From positions 1,054,001 through 1,118,000 of the forward strand of contig CAWDSF010000020.1 of NCBI GenBank assembly GCA_963804885.1: 64,000 bases of DNA, given 5' to 3'. The notes below the pieces were generated by a model. The model searched no databases and was not told where the DNA came from. It worked only from the letters and a program-made list of their open reading frames with translations. Within the stretch, counting starts at the first letter, position 1; each line of letters begins with the position of its first letter. Of this stretch, positions 18,111 through 27,667 are shown in pieces. This stretch comes from PALSA-1004 sp963804885 (lineage in GTDB: Bacteria; Pseudomonadota; Gammaproteobacteria; Burkholderiales; SG8-41). Made by a program: the position numbers and the translations under genes.

Positions 18111-18602
18111 TCAAACCACTTCCGCTTTTTCGATGATCACGTCTTCGGCCGGCACGTCCTGGTGGCCGGCGCGGTTGCCCGTTTTTACGCCCTTGATCTT
18201 GTCGACGACTTCGGTGCCGCCGGTCACTTTGCCGAATACGCAATAGCCCCAGCCCTGCGCATTGGGCCCGGTGTGGTTCAGGAAATCGTTGTTGGCGATG
18301 TTAATGAAGAACTGCGCAGTGGCCGAATGCGGGTCGGACGTGCGCGCCATGGCCACGGTGTACTTGTCGTTCTTCAGCTTGTTGTCGGCCTCGTTCTTGA
18401 TCTGCGCGCCGGTCGGCTTCTGCTTCATGCCCGGCTCGAAGCCGCCGCCCTGGATCATGAAGCCGTCGATCACGCGATGGAAGATTGTGTTGTTGAAGTG
18501 CCCGCTTTTGACGTAGCCGAGAAAGTTTTCGACGGTGACGGGCGCCTTGGCGGCGTCGAGCTCGAGCGTGATGACGCCGTGATTGGTATGCAGCTTGACC
18601 AT
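18111..18602 (-). CDS. ppiB: peptidyl-prolyl cis-trans isomerase, cytoplasmic cyclophilin
   Basis: Cyclophilin-type prolyl isomerase of 163 residues without a signal peptide, so cytoplasmic. Family residues are in FHRVIDGFMIQGGGF, the ARTSDPHSATAQFFIN active-site block, and GWGYCVFGKVTGG. It lies 10 bases downstream of a second, exported cyclophilin and is probably cotranscribed with it. Confidence 0.95.
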   Translation of the reverse strand: MVKLHTNHGVITLELDAAKAPVTVENFLGYVKSGHFNNTIFHRVIDGFMIQGGGFEPGMKQKPTGAQIKNEADNKLKNDKYTVAMARTSDPHSATAQFFINIANNDFLNHTGPNAQGWGYCVFGKVTGGTEVVDKIKGVKTGNRAGHQDVPAEDVIIEKAEVV

Positions 18603-18612
18603 GGGAAATCCT

Positions 18613-19215
18613 TTATTTCGCGGCGGGTTTGTCGGCTGCCGGCTTATCGGCGGAAACGATGCGGGCGTCTTCGATCACGACCTGCTTGCGCGGCACGTCG
18701 GACTGAAACGGGCCCATGGCGCCGGTGTCGAGCGCGGCGATCTTGTTGACGACGTCCATGCCCTTGGTGACTTTGCCGAACACGGTGTAACCCCAGCCTT
18801 GCGGGGTGGGCGCGGAATGATTGAGAAAATCGTTGTTCTTGTGGTTGATGAAAAATTGCGCGGTTGCCGAATGCGGATCGGACGTCCGCGCCATCGCGAT
18901 GGTGCCGACGTCGTTCTTCAGGCCGTTGTTGGCTTCATTCGGCACCGGCGCGCGGGTCTTCTTCTGCGCGTACTCGGGAGTGAAGCCGCCGCCCTGGACC
19001 ATGAAGCCGTTGATCACGCGGTGGAAGATCGTGCCTTTGAAGAAGCCATCCTTCACATATTGCAGAAAGTTCTCGACCGTCTTGGGCGCCTTGTCCGGAT
19101 AGAGTTCGAGCGTGATCGTGCCCATGTTGGTTTTCAACTCGACTTCGGGATTGGCGGCGGCAGCCAGCGTGCTGCAAGCAAGCATGGCCAGAGTAAGGAC
19201 AGCGCTGATTTTCAT
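18613..19215 (-). CDS. ppiA: peptidyl-prolyl cis-trans isomerase, periplasmic cyclophilin
   Basis: Cyclophilin of 200 residues with an N-terminal signal peptide (about 1-21, cleavage likely near LAAAANPE), so periplasmic. The core matches the downstream paralogue: FHRVINGFMVQGGGF and ARTSDPHSATAQFFIN. The C terminus has a short repeated ADKPAADKPAAK tail. Divergence between the two copies suggests an old duplication with cytoplasmic and periplasmic roles. Confidence 0.93.
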   Translation of the reverse strand: MKISAVLTLAMLACSTLAAAANPEVELKTNMGTITLELYPDKAPKTVENFLQYVKDGFFKGTIFHRVINGFMVQGGGFTPEYAQKKTRAPVPNEANNGLKNDVGTIAMARTSDPHSATAQFFINHKNNDFLNHSAPTPQGWGYTVFGKVTKGMDVVNKIAALDTGAMGPFQSDVPRKQVVIEDARIVSADKPAADKPAAK

Positions 19216-19420
19216 GTAGTAGTCTCGTTAATGGAAATTAAAATGCGAGAAAAAGAACTGCGTATACGATCGGCTGCCAGCGCAGCGAATTCAGTATCGG
19301 CACTTGTTCGTCCGGTTCGCGAGGTTGCTGCTTAAACATTCTGGTCGAAGGTCTCAATTAAGGTTCAAGCAAGATTGCGGATTTCGATCGGCGGTCCTGA
19401 CCAGCATCACCACGGGAGGA

Positions 19421-20458
19421 TCAACTGCCGACGCGCTCCTGCTGGATCAGCCAGCGATCGCCGGTCTTGACCAGAACCAGCGTCTTGGTGCTGGCGACTT
19501 TGAGATTGGACGAGCGATAGCTTTGACGGAACGTGACCGCCGCGCGATTGTTGTCGGCGAACTTGACCTTCGGCGACTCCACCCGGACATCGATTTTTTT
19601 CGGCTTCGCCATGCGGACTTTGCGCGCGGCTTCCCAATCAGCGCGCGGTTCTCCGGTCGGCGTCTGGAAATCCGGCGCGTAACACGCGAAATATCCCGCC
19701 ACGTCGTTGTCCGACCAGGCTCTCGCCCAATGAATGACGCTTCTCAATACATCGCTTTCGGTCGCGGACTTGACCGATTCTGCCGGTTTCGCCGCGGGTG
19801 TTGACGTCGCCGCGGCGGGCGGCGCAGATGGCGCCGTGATGACAGATTGCATATCCAGCGTTACGGGTTCGGCCGCGGCAACGATCGTTGACGTTAATTT
19901 GCTGGCCGCCGGTTTCCCGGTAGCGCGTGTACCGCTCGAAAACAATTCGTTGATCATTTTGAGCTTGGTTTGCGCGGCGGTATTGCTTTTATCGAGTTGC
20001 AGCGCCTTGTCATAAGCCTGTGAAGCCATCTTAGCGTAGACGTCGCCGAGATTTTCATACGCCGTCGCATAGCTCGGATGGGTGCGGATCGATATTTCGA
20101 GCATGCCGCGCGCTTTGTCATACTGGCCCTGCGACGCATAAAGCACGGCAAGGTTGTTGTACGGCTCGGGCAATTCCGGATAATCTTCCGTGAGGCCGGT
20201 GAATATCCTGATGGCATCGGCCTGCTTGCCTTGTTCGGTGAGTATCAGGCCTTTCAAAAAACGGCCGCGCGCGTCTTTGGGATTGGCTTTTAAGAAGTTG
20301 TCAACGCGCTCGAGCGCCTGGGCCTGCTGGCCACCGCGGAACAGCTTGCCGGCTTCCGCGAGCTCGTCGGTCTGTGCAACCGTAACCGCGGCAATCATGA
20401 GACTGGCCACCAGCAATGCGATTTGGCGGATCCGGCGCGGCGCGGACTTCAAGGTCAT
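19421..20458 (-). CDS. exported TPR protein with C-terminal NTF2-like domain
   Basis: 345 residues. The N terminus is basic then hydrophobic (about 10-28, signal peptide or anchor). Three to four TPR-like repeats follow (about 30-165, with PYNNLAVLYASQGQYDKA and YENLGDVYAKMA), then a Ser/Ala/Pro linker, then a C-terminal segment (about 235-345: VIHWARAWSDNDVAGYFACY) of the SnoaL/NTF2-like type often fused to TPRs in Betaproteobacteria. Role unknown; such proteins are thought to act in envelope assembly. Divergent from cysS, with the 218-base gap holding both promoters. Confidence 0.75.
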   Translation of the reverse strand: MTLKSAPRRIRQIALLVASLMIAAVTVAQTDELAEAGKLFRGGQQAQALERVDNFLKANPKDARGRFLKGLILTEQGKQADAIRIFTGLTEDYPELPEPYNNLAVLYASQGQYDKARGMLEISIRTHPSYATAYENLGDVYAKMASQAYDKALQLDKSNTAAQTKLKMINELFSSGTRATGKPAASKLTSTIVAAAEPVTLDMQSVITAPSAPPAAATSTPAAKPAESVKSATESDVLRSVIHWARAWSDNDVAGYFACYAPDFQTPTGEPRADWEAARKVRMAKPKKIDVRVESPKVKFADNNRAAVTFRQSYRSSNLKVASTKTLVLVKTGDRWLIQQERVGS

Positions 20459-20676
20459 TGTGCTATACTTTTTGGAATTTCAGGGTCTTAGTCGACTAAT
20501 CTAACAGATTTTACCAAGAACCCCGGCCAATTTAAATACGTTGTTTTGCCCTCGCCGGACATAAGCCGACACACGCCGCGCGCGGACCGGCTACCGGATG
20601 TCAGGTCCCGCCTTCAAGACAGCCGGGGCGGGCAAAATAAAGGCGCCGATCGTTTTCATCCTCTCCATTCCCCGCC

Positions 20677-22047
20677 ATGCTCAAGCTCTATAACACGCTG
20701 ACTCGCGACAAGCAGATATTCGAGCCGATAGTTCCCGGCGAGGCGCGCATTTACGTCTGCGGGATGACCGTGTATGACTACTGCCATCTCGGGCACGCGC
20801 GCGTGATGGTGGTGTTCGACATGATTACGCGCTGGCTGCGCACGTCGGGATTGAAGGTCACGTACGTGCGCAACATCACGGACATCGACGACAAGATCAT
20901 CAAGCGGGCGGCCGAGAACAAGGAGCCGATGGAAGCGTTGACTGCGCGCTTTATCGCTGCCATGAACGAGGATGCTGCGGCGCTCGGTGTGATGAAGCCC
21001 GACTTCGAGCCGCGCGCGACGGAATACATCAAGGAAATGCAGGCGATCATCGCACTGCTCGAAAAAAAAGGTCTGGCGTACGTTGCGCCCGACCACGATG
21101 TCAATTATTCGGTGCGCGATTTTCCTGGCTACGGCAAGCTCTCCGGCAAAACGCTCGACGATCTCAATGCCGGAGAGCGCGTCGAGATCACGCAGGCGAA
21201 GCACGATCCGCTCGATTTCGTGCTGTGGAAGCATTCCAAGCCGGGCGAGCCGGCATGGCCCAGCCCGTGGGGCGAAGGCCGCCCGGGCTGGCATATCGAA
21301 TGCTCGGCGATGTCGAGCACGCTGCTGGGCGAGCACTTCGACATTCACGGCGGCGGGCAGGACCTGCAGTTTCCGCACCACGAGAACGAGATCGCGCAAT
21401 CCGAGGGTGCGCACGGGAACACTTTCGTCAACTACTGGCTGCACAACGGATTCGTGCGCGTCGACAACGAGAAAATGTCGAAGTCGCTCGGCAACTTTTT
21501 TACGGTGCGCGAGATACTCGCCCGCTACGACGCGGAGGTCGTGCGCTTTTTCATCCTGCGTGCGCACTACCGCAGCCCGCTCAATTATTCCGACCAGCAT
21601 CTCGACGACGCGCGCCAGGCACTGAGCCGCCTCTACACTGCATTGAAAGCGCATGACGGCGCCGCGGGCGACATCGACTGGAGCAACCCCACGGCCGCGC
21701 GCTTCCGCGAAGTGATGGATGACGATTTCAACACACCCGAAGCGGTCGCCATTCTGTTCGAGCTGGCGGCCGAGGTGAACCGGAGCCAGTCGCGTGATGC
21801 GGCCGCGCTGCTCAAAGCGCTCGCCGGCCTGCTGGGTCTGCTGCAGCGCCCATCGACGGAGTTCCTGCAAGCGGCGCCGGGCGCCGATGCATGGACGCCC
21901 GAGCGCATCGAAGCGGAAATCGTCGCGCGCGCCGCCGCGAAAAAGGCGAAAAATTACGCCGAGGCTGACCGCATACGCAAGGATCTGCTGGCGGCGGGCA
22001 TTACGCTCGAAGACGGGCCCAAGGGCACGCTCTGGCGGCGTAGTTAG
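20677..22047 (+). CDS. cysS: cysteinyl-tRNA synthetase
   Basis: Charges tRNA-Cys. 456 residues, typical for class Ia CysRS. The zinc Cys28 starts CGMTVYDYCHLGH, which carries the HIGH motif (HLGH, 37-40); KMSKS lies near residue 266 (NEKMSKSLGNF). GWHIECSAMS and the QFPHHENEIAQSE zinc-site block are also intact. In the 218 bases upstream I see no confident promoter. Confidence 0.97.
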   Translation: MLKLYNTLTRDKQIFEPIVPGEARIYVCGMTVYDYCHLGHARVMVVFDMITRWLRTSGLKVTYVRNITDIDDKIIKRAAENKEPMEALTARFIAAMNEDAAALGVMKPDFEPRATEYIKEMQAIIALLEKKGLAYVAPDHDVNYSVRDFPGYGKLSGKTLDDLNAGERVEITQAKHDPLDFVLWKHSKPGEPAWPSPWGEGRPGWHIECSAMSSTLLGEHFDIHGGGQDLQFPHHENEIAQSEGAHGNTFVNYWLHNGFVRVDNEKMSKSLGNFFTVREILARYDAEVVRFFILRAHYRSPLNYSDQHLDDARQALSRLYTALKAHDGAAGDIDWSNPTAARFREVMDDDFNTPEAVAILFELAAEVNRSQSRDAAALLKALAGLLGLLQRPSTEFLQAAPGADAWTPERIEAEIVARAAAKKAKNYAEADRIRKDLLAAGITLEDGPKGTLWRRS

Positions 22048-22072
22048 CCGCTTCCGGCGCGCGGAGCGATCC

Positions 22073-23326
22073 TTGGCAGAGGCCCTCCAGAGCGCGTTCG
22101 GATTCACCGCAATTCTGGCGCTGGCGTGGCTCTTCAGCGAAAACCGCCGCGTCGTCGCGTGGCGGACGGTGCTTGCCGGGATAGCGCTGCAAATCGTCCT
22201 GGCCGCGGCGCTGTTGAAGCTTGCGCTATTCAAACAATTTTTCCTGGCGCTGAACGACACGCTGCTCGCGCTCGAAAAGGCGACGCAGGCGGGCACCGGC
22301 TTCGTGTTTGGCTATCTCGGCGGCGCGGCGCTGCCGTTCGCCGAGACGGGCGCGGGGTCGAGTTTCGTGCTCGCGTTTCGCGCGCTGCCGCTGGTGCTCG
22401 TGATCAGCGCGCTGTCGTCGCTGCTCTTTTACTGGCGCATCCTGCCGTGGGTCGTGCGCGGAATTTCGCGCGTGCTGGAAGCGGTGATGGGGGTCGGCGG
22501 CGCGGTCGGACTGTCGACGGCGGCCAACATTTTTGTCGGCATGGTCGAAGCCCCGCTCTTCATCCGGCCTTATCTCGCGCAGATGTCGCGAGGCGAGCTC
22601 TTTATCGTGATGGCGTGCGGTATGGCCGGCATCTCGGGCACCGTGATGGTGATTTACGCGAGTTTTCTCGGGCCGGTGATTCCCGACGCGCTGGGCCACA
22701 TCCTGATTGCATCGATCATCAGCGCGCCCGCAGCGATCGTCGTGGCCGTGCTGATGGTGCCGTTGACCGGCGCTCCCACGACGGGGAAGCTCGCGCCCGC
22801 GCAGCAGGCGTCGAGCAGCATGGACGCAATCACCAAGGGCACGCTCGACGGGCTCGGCCTGTTGCTCAACATACTGGCAATGCTGATCGTGCTGATCGCG
22901 CTGGTGACGCTCGCCAATCTGATGCTCGAAGCGCTGCCGCTCGTGCACGGGCGGCCGATCACGCTGCAGCGCATGCTCGGCACGCTGCTGGCGCCGCTCG
23001 CGTGGCTGGTCGGCGTGCCGTGGAGCGAAGCGCCGGCCGCGGGTGCGCTGCTCGGCACCAAGACCGTGCTCAATGAATTCATCGCCTATCTCGATCTCGC
23101 TCATTTGCCGGATGGCGCGCTGTCCCTGCGCAGCCGCCTGCTCATGACTTATGCGTTGTGCGGCTTTGCGAATTTCGGCAGCGTGGGCATCCTGATCGGC
23201 GGCATGGCGGCCATGGCGCCCGAGCGCCGCGCTGAAATCGTCGGGCTGGGCATGAAGTCGATCGTCGCCGGCACGCTTGCCACGTGCATGACGGGCGCGG
23301 TCGTCGGCATGCTGTGGACGGATTAG
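22073..23326 (+). CDS. CNT-family nucleoside transporter
   Basis: Concentrative nucleoside transporter (NupC/CNT type), probably a cation:nucleoside symporter in the inner membrane. TTG at 22073, with GGAG 7 bases upstream, gives 417 residues; upstream extensions of the frame overlap cysS. Family blocks include the gate domain GYLGGAALPF, VGLSTAANIFVGMVEAPLFIRPY, GMAGISGTVMVIYA, and the C-terminal YALCGFANFGSVGILIGG. About nine or ten hydrophobic segments are visible. Substrate range cannot be read from sequence. Confidence 0.9.
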   Translation: MAEALQSAFGFTAILALAWLFSENRRVVAWRTVLAGIALQIVLAAALLKLALFKQFFLALNDTLLALEKATQAGTGFVFGYLGGAALPFAETGAGSSFVLAFRALPLVLVISALSSLLFYWRILPWVVRGISRVLEAVMGVGGAVGLSTAANIFVGMVEAPLFIRPYLAQMSRGELFIVMACGMAGISGTVMVIYASFLGPVIPDALGHILIASIISAPAAIVVAVLMVPLTGAPTTGKLAPAQQASSSMDAITKGTLDGLGLLLNILAMLIVLIALVTLANLMLEALPLVHGRPITLQRMLGTLLAPLAWLVGVPWSEAPAAGALLGTKTVLNEFIAYLDLAHLPDGALSLRSRLLMTYALCGFANFGSVGILIGGMAAMAPERRAEIVGLGMKSIVAGTLATCMTGAVVGMLWTD

Positions 23327-23339
23327 CGCAACTGCGCGC

Positions 23340-25173
23340 TTATGGCTGCGCTGCGGCAGCCTTATTGCACCAAGTGACCCACATCTCGCGGAACGCGCGC
23401 TCGAGATTGCGCGCACACGCGCGGCCGTCTGCGTTCGGCGAGCGCGCCATCATGCCGCGCAGGTTCGCGCGTAGTTCGGCAAGCTTGGGCAGATCCTCCG
23501 CGAGCCGCGCGGCAATGTCGACATACTCGTCGCCGGTCTTGCCGATCAGTTGCGGCAACCCGACGTTGTTCAGCATCGACACATCGGCGCGCGAGGCGTG
23601 CGTCGATCCCTTCCAGCACGACGACCGGCAATCCCATCCAGAGCGAGAAGCAGGTGGTCGTCGCGCCGTGATAGGGAAACGTGTCGAGCGCGATGTCCAC
23701 TTGTGCGTAGGCGGCGAGGTAGTCATCGAACGACAGTCGCGGCAGTATCTCCAGCTGGTGCGCGCGAACGCCGCAGCGCTCGAACATTTCGCGCATATGG
23801 CGTTCCGCCGAGACGCCGCTGACCGCCATCACGCGCAGCCGCGAGCCGGGAACGCGCTCGAGGATGCGCGCCCACCAAGCGGCGATCGCAGGCGAAATCT
23901 TGAATGCGCTGTGAAACGTGCCGAACGTGACGTAGCCGTTCTTTAACGCCGGGAGCGGGGCGACCGCGGGCGTGCCGTCGGGCGGCCGCCAGGCCATGTA
24001 AATGCCGGGCAGGCGCACGAGCGTTTCGGAGTTCAGATGCTCGGTCATGCCCGGCGGGTCGCACCACGCGTCGGTGATGCGGTAACCCATGCTCGGCATC
24101 CCGGTCGTGCTCGGAAAACCGAGCCAGTTGGCCTGAACGGGCGCGGGCTTGCGCGCAAACGCCAGCAGGCGGTTGTTGGCGGTGTGGCCGCTCAAGTCGA
24201 CGAGGATATCGATCGCATCTTCGCGCACGAGGCTCGCGAGCCGTGCATGGTCGAGATCGATCGTGGTGCGCCAGTGCGCGCCGTGCGCCTTCAGCCGCTC
24301 GGAATAATCGTCGGGACGCGCGACATCGGCGTACAGGAAGATTTCGAGCTGCGCGCGGTCGTGATGCTCGATTACGGATTCGAGAAAAAACGTGACCGCA
24401 TGCTTGTGGATGTAAGGCGAGACGAAGCCGATGCGCAGACGGCGCGCGGGATCGCGGTCGTTGCGATGCGGCGGCGCCGCAGCTTCCAGCGCCGCCGCGT
24501 GGCGTGCTGCCCACGCCCGGTGCTCACGGAATACGTCGGCGGGGTCTGAAGTATCCGAATAACACAGCATGCGCAGCAGCGCGCTGTGCGCCGCGGGATT
24601 GTCCGGTTGGAGCGCGAGCGATTCGCGCACCGCCGCAATGGCCTCGGCGACGCGCGCCTGCTCGAACAGGACGGTGGCCAAGGTGTATTTGAGGCCCGCA
24701 TTCGTCGAATCGAGGCGCAGTCCCGCCGCACAGCATTCTTCCGCTTCGTCGTAGCGGGCCAGCGCTTTCAGCAGCGCACCCAGTGTGCTCCATGCCTCCA
24801 CGGATTCTGGCTCGAGCGCGAGCGCGGCACGATAGCTGGCGATAGCGCCGTCAAAATCGCCGGTTGCCGCCAGGACGTTGCCTAACTGGGCGTGGGCTTT
24901 GGCCGATGGGTCAGCGTCGATTGCATTGCGCAGGTGCCGGATGCCGTCCTTTGTTTTGCCTTGCGCAAGCAGCGCTGCCGACAACAAGTTCAGTACATTG
25001 GCCTGGTCCGGCGCGTTTTTAAGCGCCGTCTCGCAGCGCACGACGACTTCCGCATGCGCACGCTGTTGCTGCAGGCGCAGCGTTTCGGCGAGCCACGGAC
25101 CGTCGACGAGGGCTGCGTCCGGCACAGCGGGCGCGCGCGAACCGAGCAGGCGTTTTATGAGGCTGCCGAGCAC
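23340..25173 (-). CDS. TPR-GT41 (SPINDLY/OGT-like) glycosyltransferase, frameshifted
   Basis: N-terminal tetratricopeptide region (about residues 35-200) followed by a GT41 catalytic region of the O-GlcNAc transferase/SPINDLY family: LRIGFVSPYIHKHAV, DILVDLSGHTANNRLLAF, PVQANWLGFPSTTGMPSMGYRITD, and a C-terminal DTFPYHGATTTCFSLWMGLPVV block. An extra base near 23609 (GAAGGGATC read for GAAGGATC) shifts the frame. Correcting it continues into STHASRADVSMLNNVGLP, typical of the family, to the stop at 23340; the corrected product is about 610 residues. GTG start overlaps the methyltransferase stop. Likely role: protein glycosylation; target unknown. Confidence 0.82.
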
Positions 25174-25997
25174 TAGGCCGGGGCTTTGATCAGGATCGAT
25201 TCACGGTTGCCGAGCACGACGAACGGCAATTCGCGCCCGGCGCAGAATTCGTCCCACGCCTTTTTGGCGCCCGGGCAGAAGATCGAGCCGTCGCAGACGA
25301 TCACGCCGCCGGTGGTGAGGCGCGGATAAAAGTACTCGAGCGCCGCGAGCGTCGGCTCGTAGAGCGTCACGTCGAGGTGCACAAATGCCCAGTTCTGCTC
25401 AGGCACTGACGCGAATACCTGCGGTATCCAGCCCGCGCACAGGCTGACGCGCGGAAATTCATCGAAGTAGCCACGCACGAGTTCCGGCGTGAGATGGGCT
25501 TGCGCGACCGGAAAGAATGCTTCACGCCGCGTCGCACCGTCATCGCCGCGCACCGGAATGAGATCGTGTTGCCCGGACTCGCTGGTGCCGACGAAGCTGT
25601 CGATCAGATAGAGTCCGTTGCCGGTGAACGCCGGGTCGCGGGCCTTCCAGGCATGCGCAAGCAGCAATGCCGTTGCTCCCCGATACGTGCCGCATTCCGC
25701 GCGCGCGCCGGGCAGGGCGAGCGTCGCGAAAAAATACTGCAGGAGATCGCGCCGGCTCTGGTAGCGATGAAAGACGTTGAATGGCGTAACGGGCGTGCCC
25801 GTATGCAGGAGGCAGCGCCGGTAAAGGTCGACAAAATTCTCGCTGCCGACCTTCACGTCGTGAAACAGCACGCGCAGATGTTCGTCCACCGGCGCCGCGC
25901 TGTGCAGCCGGTTTAACGCCTGCTCGGTTTCCAGCGGATACTCAGCCGGCGCCGCTGCGCGCGACTTGAAGCCCGCAAAGAGTTTCCCGAAAGGCAT
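25173..25997 (-). CDS. TylF/MycF-like class I methyltransferase
   Basis: 274 residues from ATG 25997. It resembles macrocin O-methyltransferase (TylF) family enzymes: a SAM-binding AECGTYRGATALLLAHAW segment, YLIDSFVGTSESG, FVHLDVTLYEPTLAALEYFYPRLTTGGVIVCDG with metal-binding Asp residues. Its stop overlaps the start of the TPR-GT41 gene and its start touches the GST stop, so the three form a tight minus-strand unit. It may act on a sugar or glycan made with the neighbouring glycosyltransferase; substrate unknown. Confidence 0.8.
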   Translation of the reverse strand: MPFGKLFAGFKSRAAAPAEYPLETEQALNRLHSAAPVDEHLRVLFHDVKVGSENFVDLYRRCLLHTGTPVTPFNVFHRYQSRRDLLQYFFATLALPGARAECGTYRGATALLLAHAWKARDPAFTGNGLYLIDSFVGTSESGQHDLIPVRGDDGATRREAFFPVAQAHLTPELVRGYFDEFPRVSLCAGWIPQVFASVPEQNWAFVHLDVTLYEPTLAALEYFYPRLTTGGVIVCDGSIFCPGAKKAWDEFCAGRELPFVVLGNRESILIKAPA

Positions 25998-26617
25998 TAC
26001 GTCAGCGGCAGATCGGCATATTTCGCGTACGCGGGCCGTGCCTGCAGGCGCTTGTAATATGCGGCGAGGTTCGGCAGGTTTTCGCGCTCGATGTCCATCC
26101 GGAACCAGCGCTGAATCGATACGCCGACGGGAATGTCGCCCATCGTGAAGGTGCTGCCCGCGACGTAGGGACGCCCGGCGAGATGCGCGTCGAGCAGGGT
26201 CATGCTCGCGGCGAGACCCTTGCGCGATGTTGCGACGAGCGGCATGTCGCGTTTTGCCGGCTCCGTGCGCACCAGGTTCCAGAATACCGGCCGCAGGTTG
26301 GGCCATACCGTGGTCGCGTTCCAGTCCATCCAGCGGTCGGCATCCGCGCAGGCTTGCGCGTCCGCCGGGCACAGGGAGCCCAGACTGTGCTTGCGCGCGA
26401 GATAGCGCACGATAGGCTGCGATTCCCACAGCACGAAGCCGTCGTCGTCGATCAGCGGCACCAGTCCGTTCGGGTTCTTCGCTTTGTATTCCGGCGTATT
26501 GTTGACGCCGAACTGCATTCCCGCGTCGATGCGCTCGAACGGCAGGTTCAATTCGCCGCAGCACCACAGCACTTTCTGCACGTTGATCGAGTTAACGCGA
26601 CCCCAGATTTTCAGCAT
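25997..26617 (-). CDS. glutathione S-transferase family protein
   Basis: 206 residues with the thioredoxin-fold N-terminal domain (KIWGRVNSINVQKVLW, NPNGLVPLIDDDGFVLWESQPIVRYLA, containing the cis-Pro and ES glutathione-binding motif) and an all-helical C-terminal domain (about 85-206, with GRPYVAGSTFTMGDIPVGV). Likely cytosolic glutathione conjugation or related chemistry; natural substrate unknown. Stop overlaps the next gene by the TAATG arrangement. Confidence 0.88.
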   Translation of the reverse strand: MLKIWGRVNSINVQKVLWCCGELNLPFERIDAGMQFGVNNTPEYKAKNPNGLVPLIDDDGFVLWESQPIVRYLARKHSLGSLCPADAQACADADRWMDWNATTVWPNLRPVFWNLVRTEPAKRDMPLVATSRKGLAASMTLLDAHLAGRPYVAGSTFTMGDIPVGVSIQRWFRMDIERENLPNLAAYYKRLQARPAYAKYADLPLT

Positions 26618-26703
26618 CGGCAGTGCTCCCTTATAAGTATTCGTAGTCTACATGACCGGCCGGCCGCGAAGGCGCGGCAATCGACGCCATCGGCGATGCG
26701 CCG

Positions 26704-26934
26704 TTACAGCGGGTGAAGCTTGCGCAGAGCCTCGACGATTTCGGCGGAGGCCGGAAAGCGGCCGGTGCGGTGCCGCGAATAAATCAGTTTACCGCCGGCA
26801 GCAACATCGAACACGCCGGAGGTCCCTTTGACGAGCTCGGCTTTAACGCCGAGTGCGCGTTCGATTTCCGCCGCCAGACTGGCGGCCTGCGGCAGGTAGT
26901 TTCAAGCCGCGCAGTAGGTGATGGTAATTTGCAT
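26704..26934 (-). CDS. SelW/Rdx-family selenoprotein (CxxU, in-frame UGA)
   Basis: A 76-residue thioredoxin-like redox protein of the SelT/SelW/SelH (Rdx) family. Codon 11 (26904-26902 on the minus strand) is TGA and is read here as selenocysteine, giving Cys8-Ala-Ala-Sec11 after the N-terminal MQITITY strand. The frame then continues with family features: YLPQAASLAAEIERALG, LVKGTSGVFDVAAGGKLIY and TGRFPASAEIVEAL, ending at TAA 26704. A hairpin with 6-bp stems and an AGUCU loop lies 18-34 bases after the UGA. Terminating at the UGA would leave only 10 residues. Alternative: a Cys codon misread as TGA. Confidence 0.78.
26870..26886 (-). promoter_or_regulatory. candidate bacterial SECIS hairpin of the SelW-like gene
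   Basis: Minus-strand GCCGCC (26886-26881) pairs with GGCGGC (26875-26870) around loop AGTCT (26880-26876). The hairpin sits inside the coding region directly after the UGA. It has a G in the second loop position, in line with the SelB-binding loop of E. coli fdhF (AGGUCU). Confidence 0.65.
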
Positions 26935-26984
26935 GGCGTGTTCCGGGTTCAGGGTTTCATGCGATTAGAGCCCACTGCCGGAAA

Positions 26985-27552
26985 TCAGTTCGCGGCGATC
27001 TTCTCGACCCACACGAGCTCGCAGGCGCCGGCCCCCGTGTCTTCGCGCGTGAGCGAGCTGCGCCAGCGCCAGCCGTCGGGCGCGCGCGCTTCGATCAGGT
27101 AGCCCGAGATGGTGACGCGTTGCCCGGAATGCAGGGCCCGCAGCGTGCGCTCGACCTCCGCGTTGGCCGGCACCATGTGCATGTTGGCGCTGTTGACTTC
27201 GATGTCGCGGCGGGGAATCGGAAACGCGTCGACGTGCCAGTAGTAAAAGCGGCTGGACTGCGTGATTTTCACTTTGTCGATCACCGCCGGGTTGGCCATC
27301 GGGCCCCAGCCGAGCGCGAGATCGACCGGCGCCAGCTGCGCTTCGCGGTCCATCGAGTAATGCTCGGCACGCAGCACGCGGGCCTCGAAGTTGAATTTCT
27401 CCAGCGGCGTGATCTGATAACCGTATGCGTTCCACGCGCGGTCCATCGAGGTGGCGACGCCGACCGCCGGAGCCATCGACTTGTGGGTGTGCCAGTACCT
27501 GGTAACCGCCGGCCGCGAGCACGGCCACGAGCAACCATCTCCCCATTGTCAT
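26985..27552 (-). CDS. exported protein of unknown function (frameshifted)
   Basis: I do not recognise this family. Reading starts at 27552 with a basic then hydrophobic segment (MTMGRWLLVAVLAAGGYQ, signal peptide or anchor). One extra base near 27499 shifts the frame; removing it joins the signal to WHTHKSMAPAVG and a soluble domain of about 160 residues ending at 26985. The domain contains YGYQITPLEKFNFEARVL, DLALGWGPMAN and SGYLIEARAPDGWRWRSSL. It lies 50 bases upstream of the SelW-like gene on the same strand. Confidence 0.6.
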
Positions 27553-27667
27553 TTTTATCGCGTCCGGTATGGCGAAAAACCGTATCGTAAACGAAAAACC
27601 CTCTGCGGCATTGCTGGCGGAGAGGGTCTTGGGGACGGGCGCGACGGCGTCGAGCCGCGTTGTACCT

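Noticed and set aside
20459..20676. TATACT at about 20464 as the cysS promoter
   Set aside because: More than 200 bases upstream of cysS, with no acceptable -35 at 16-18 bases; not enough to call.
20656..22296. 546-residue minus-strand ORF opposite cysS
   Set aside because: Shadow of cysS with no recognisable domain.
26713..27102. Plus-strand ORF of 129 residues across the SelW-like gene
   Set aside because: No family likeness; the minus strand carries an intact Rdx frame with UGA.
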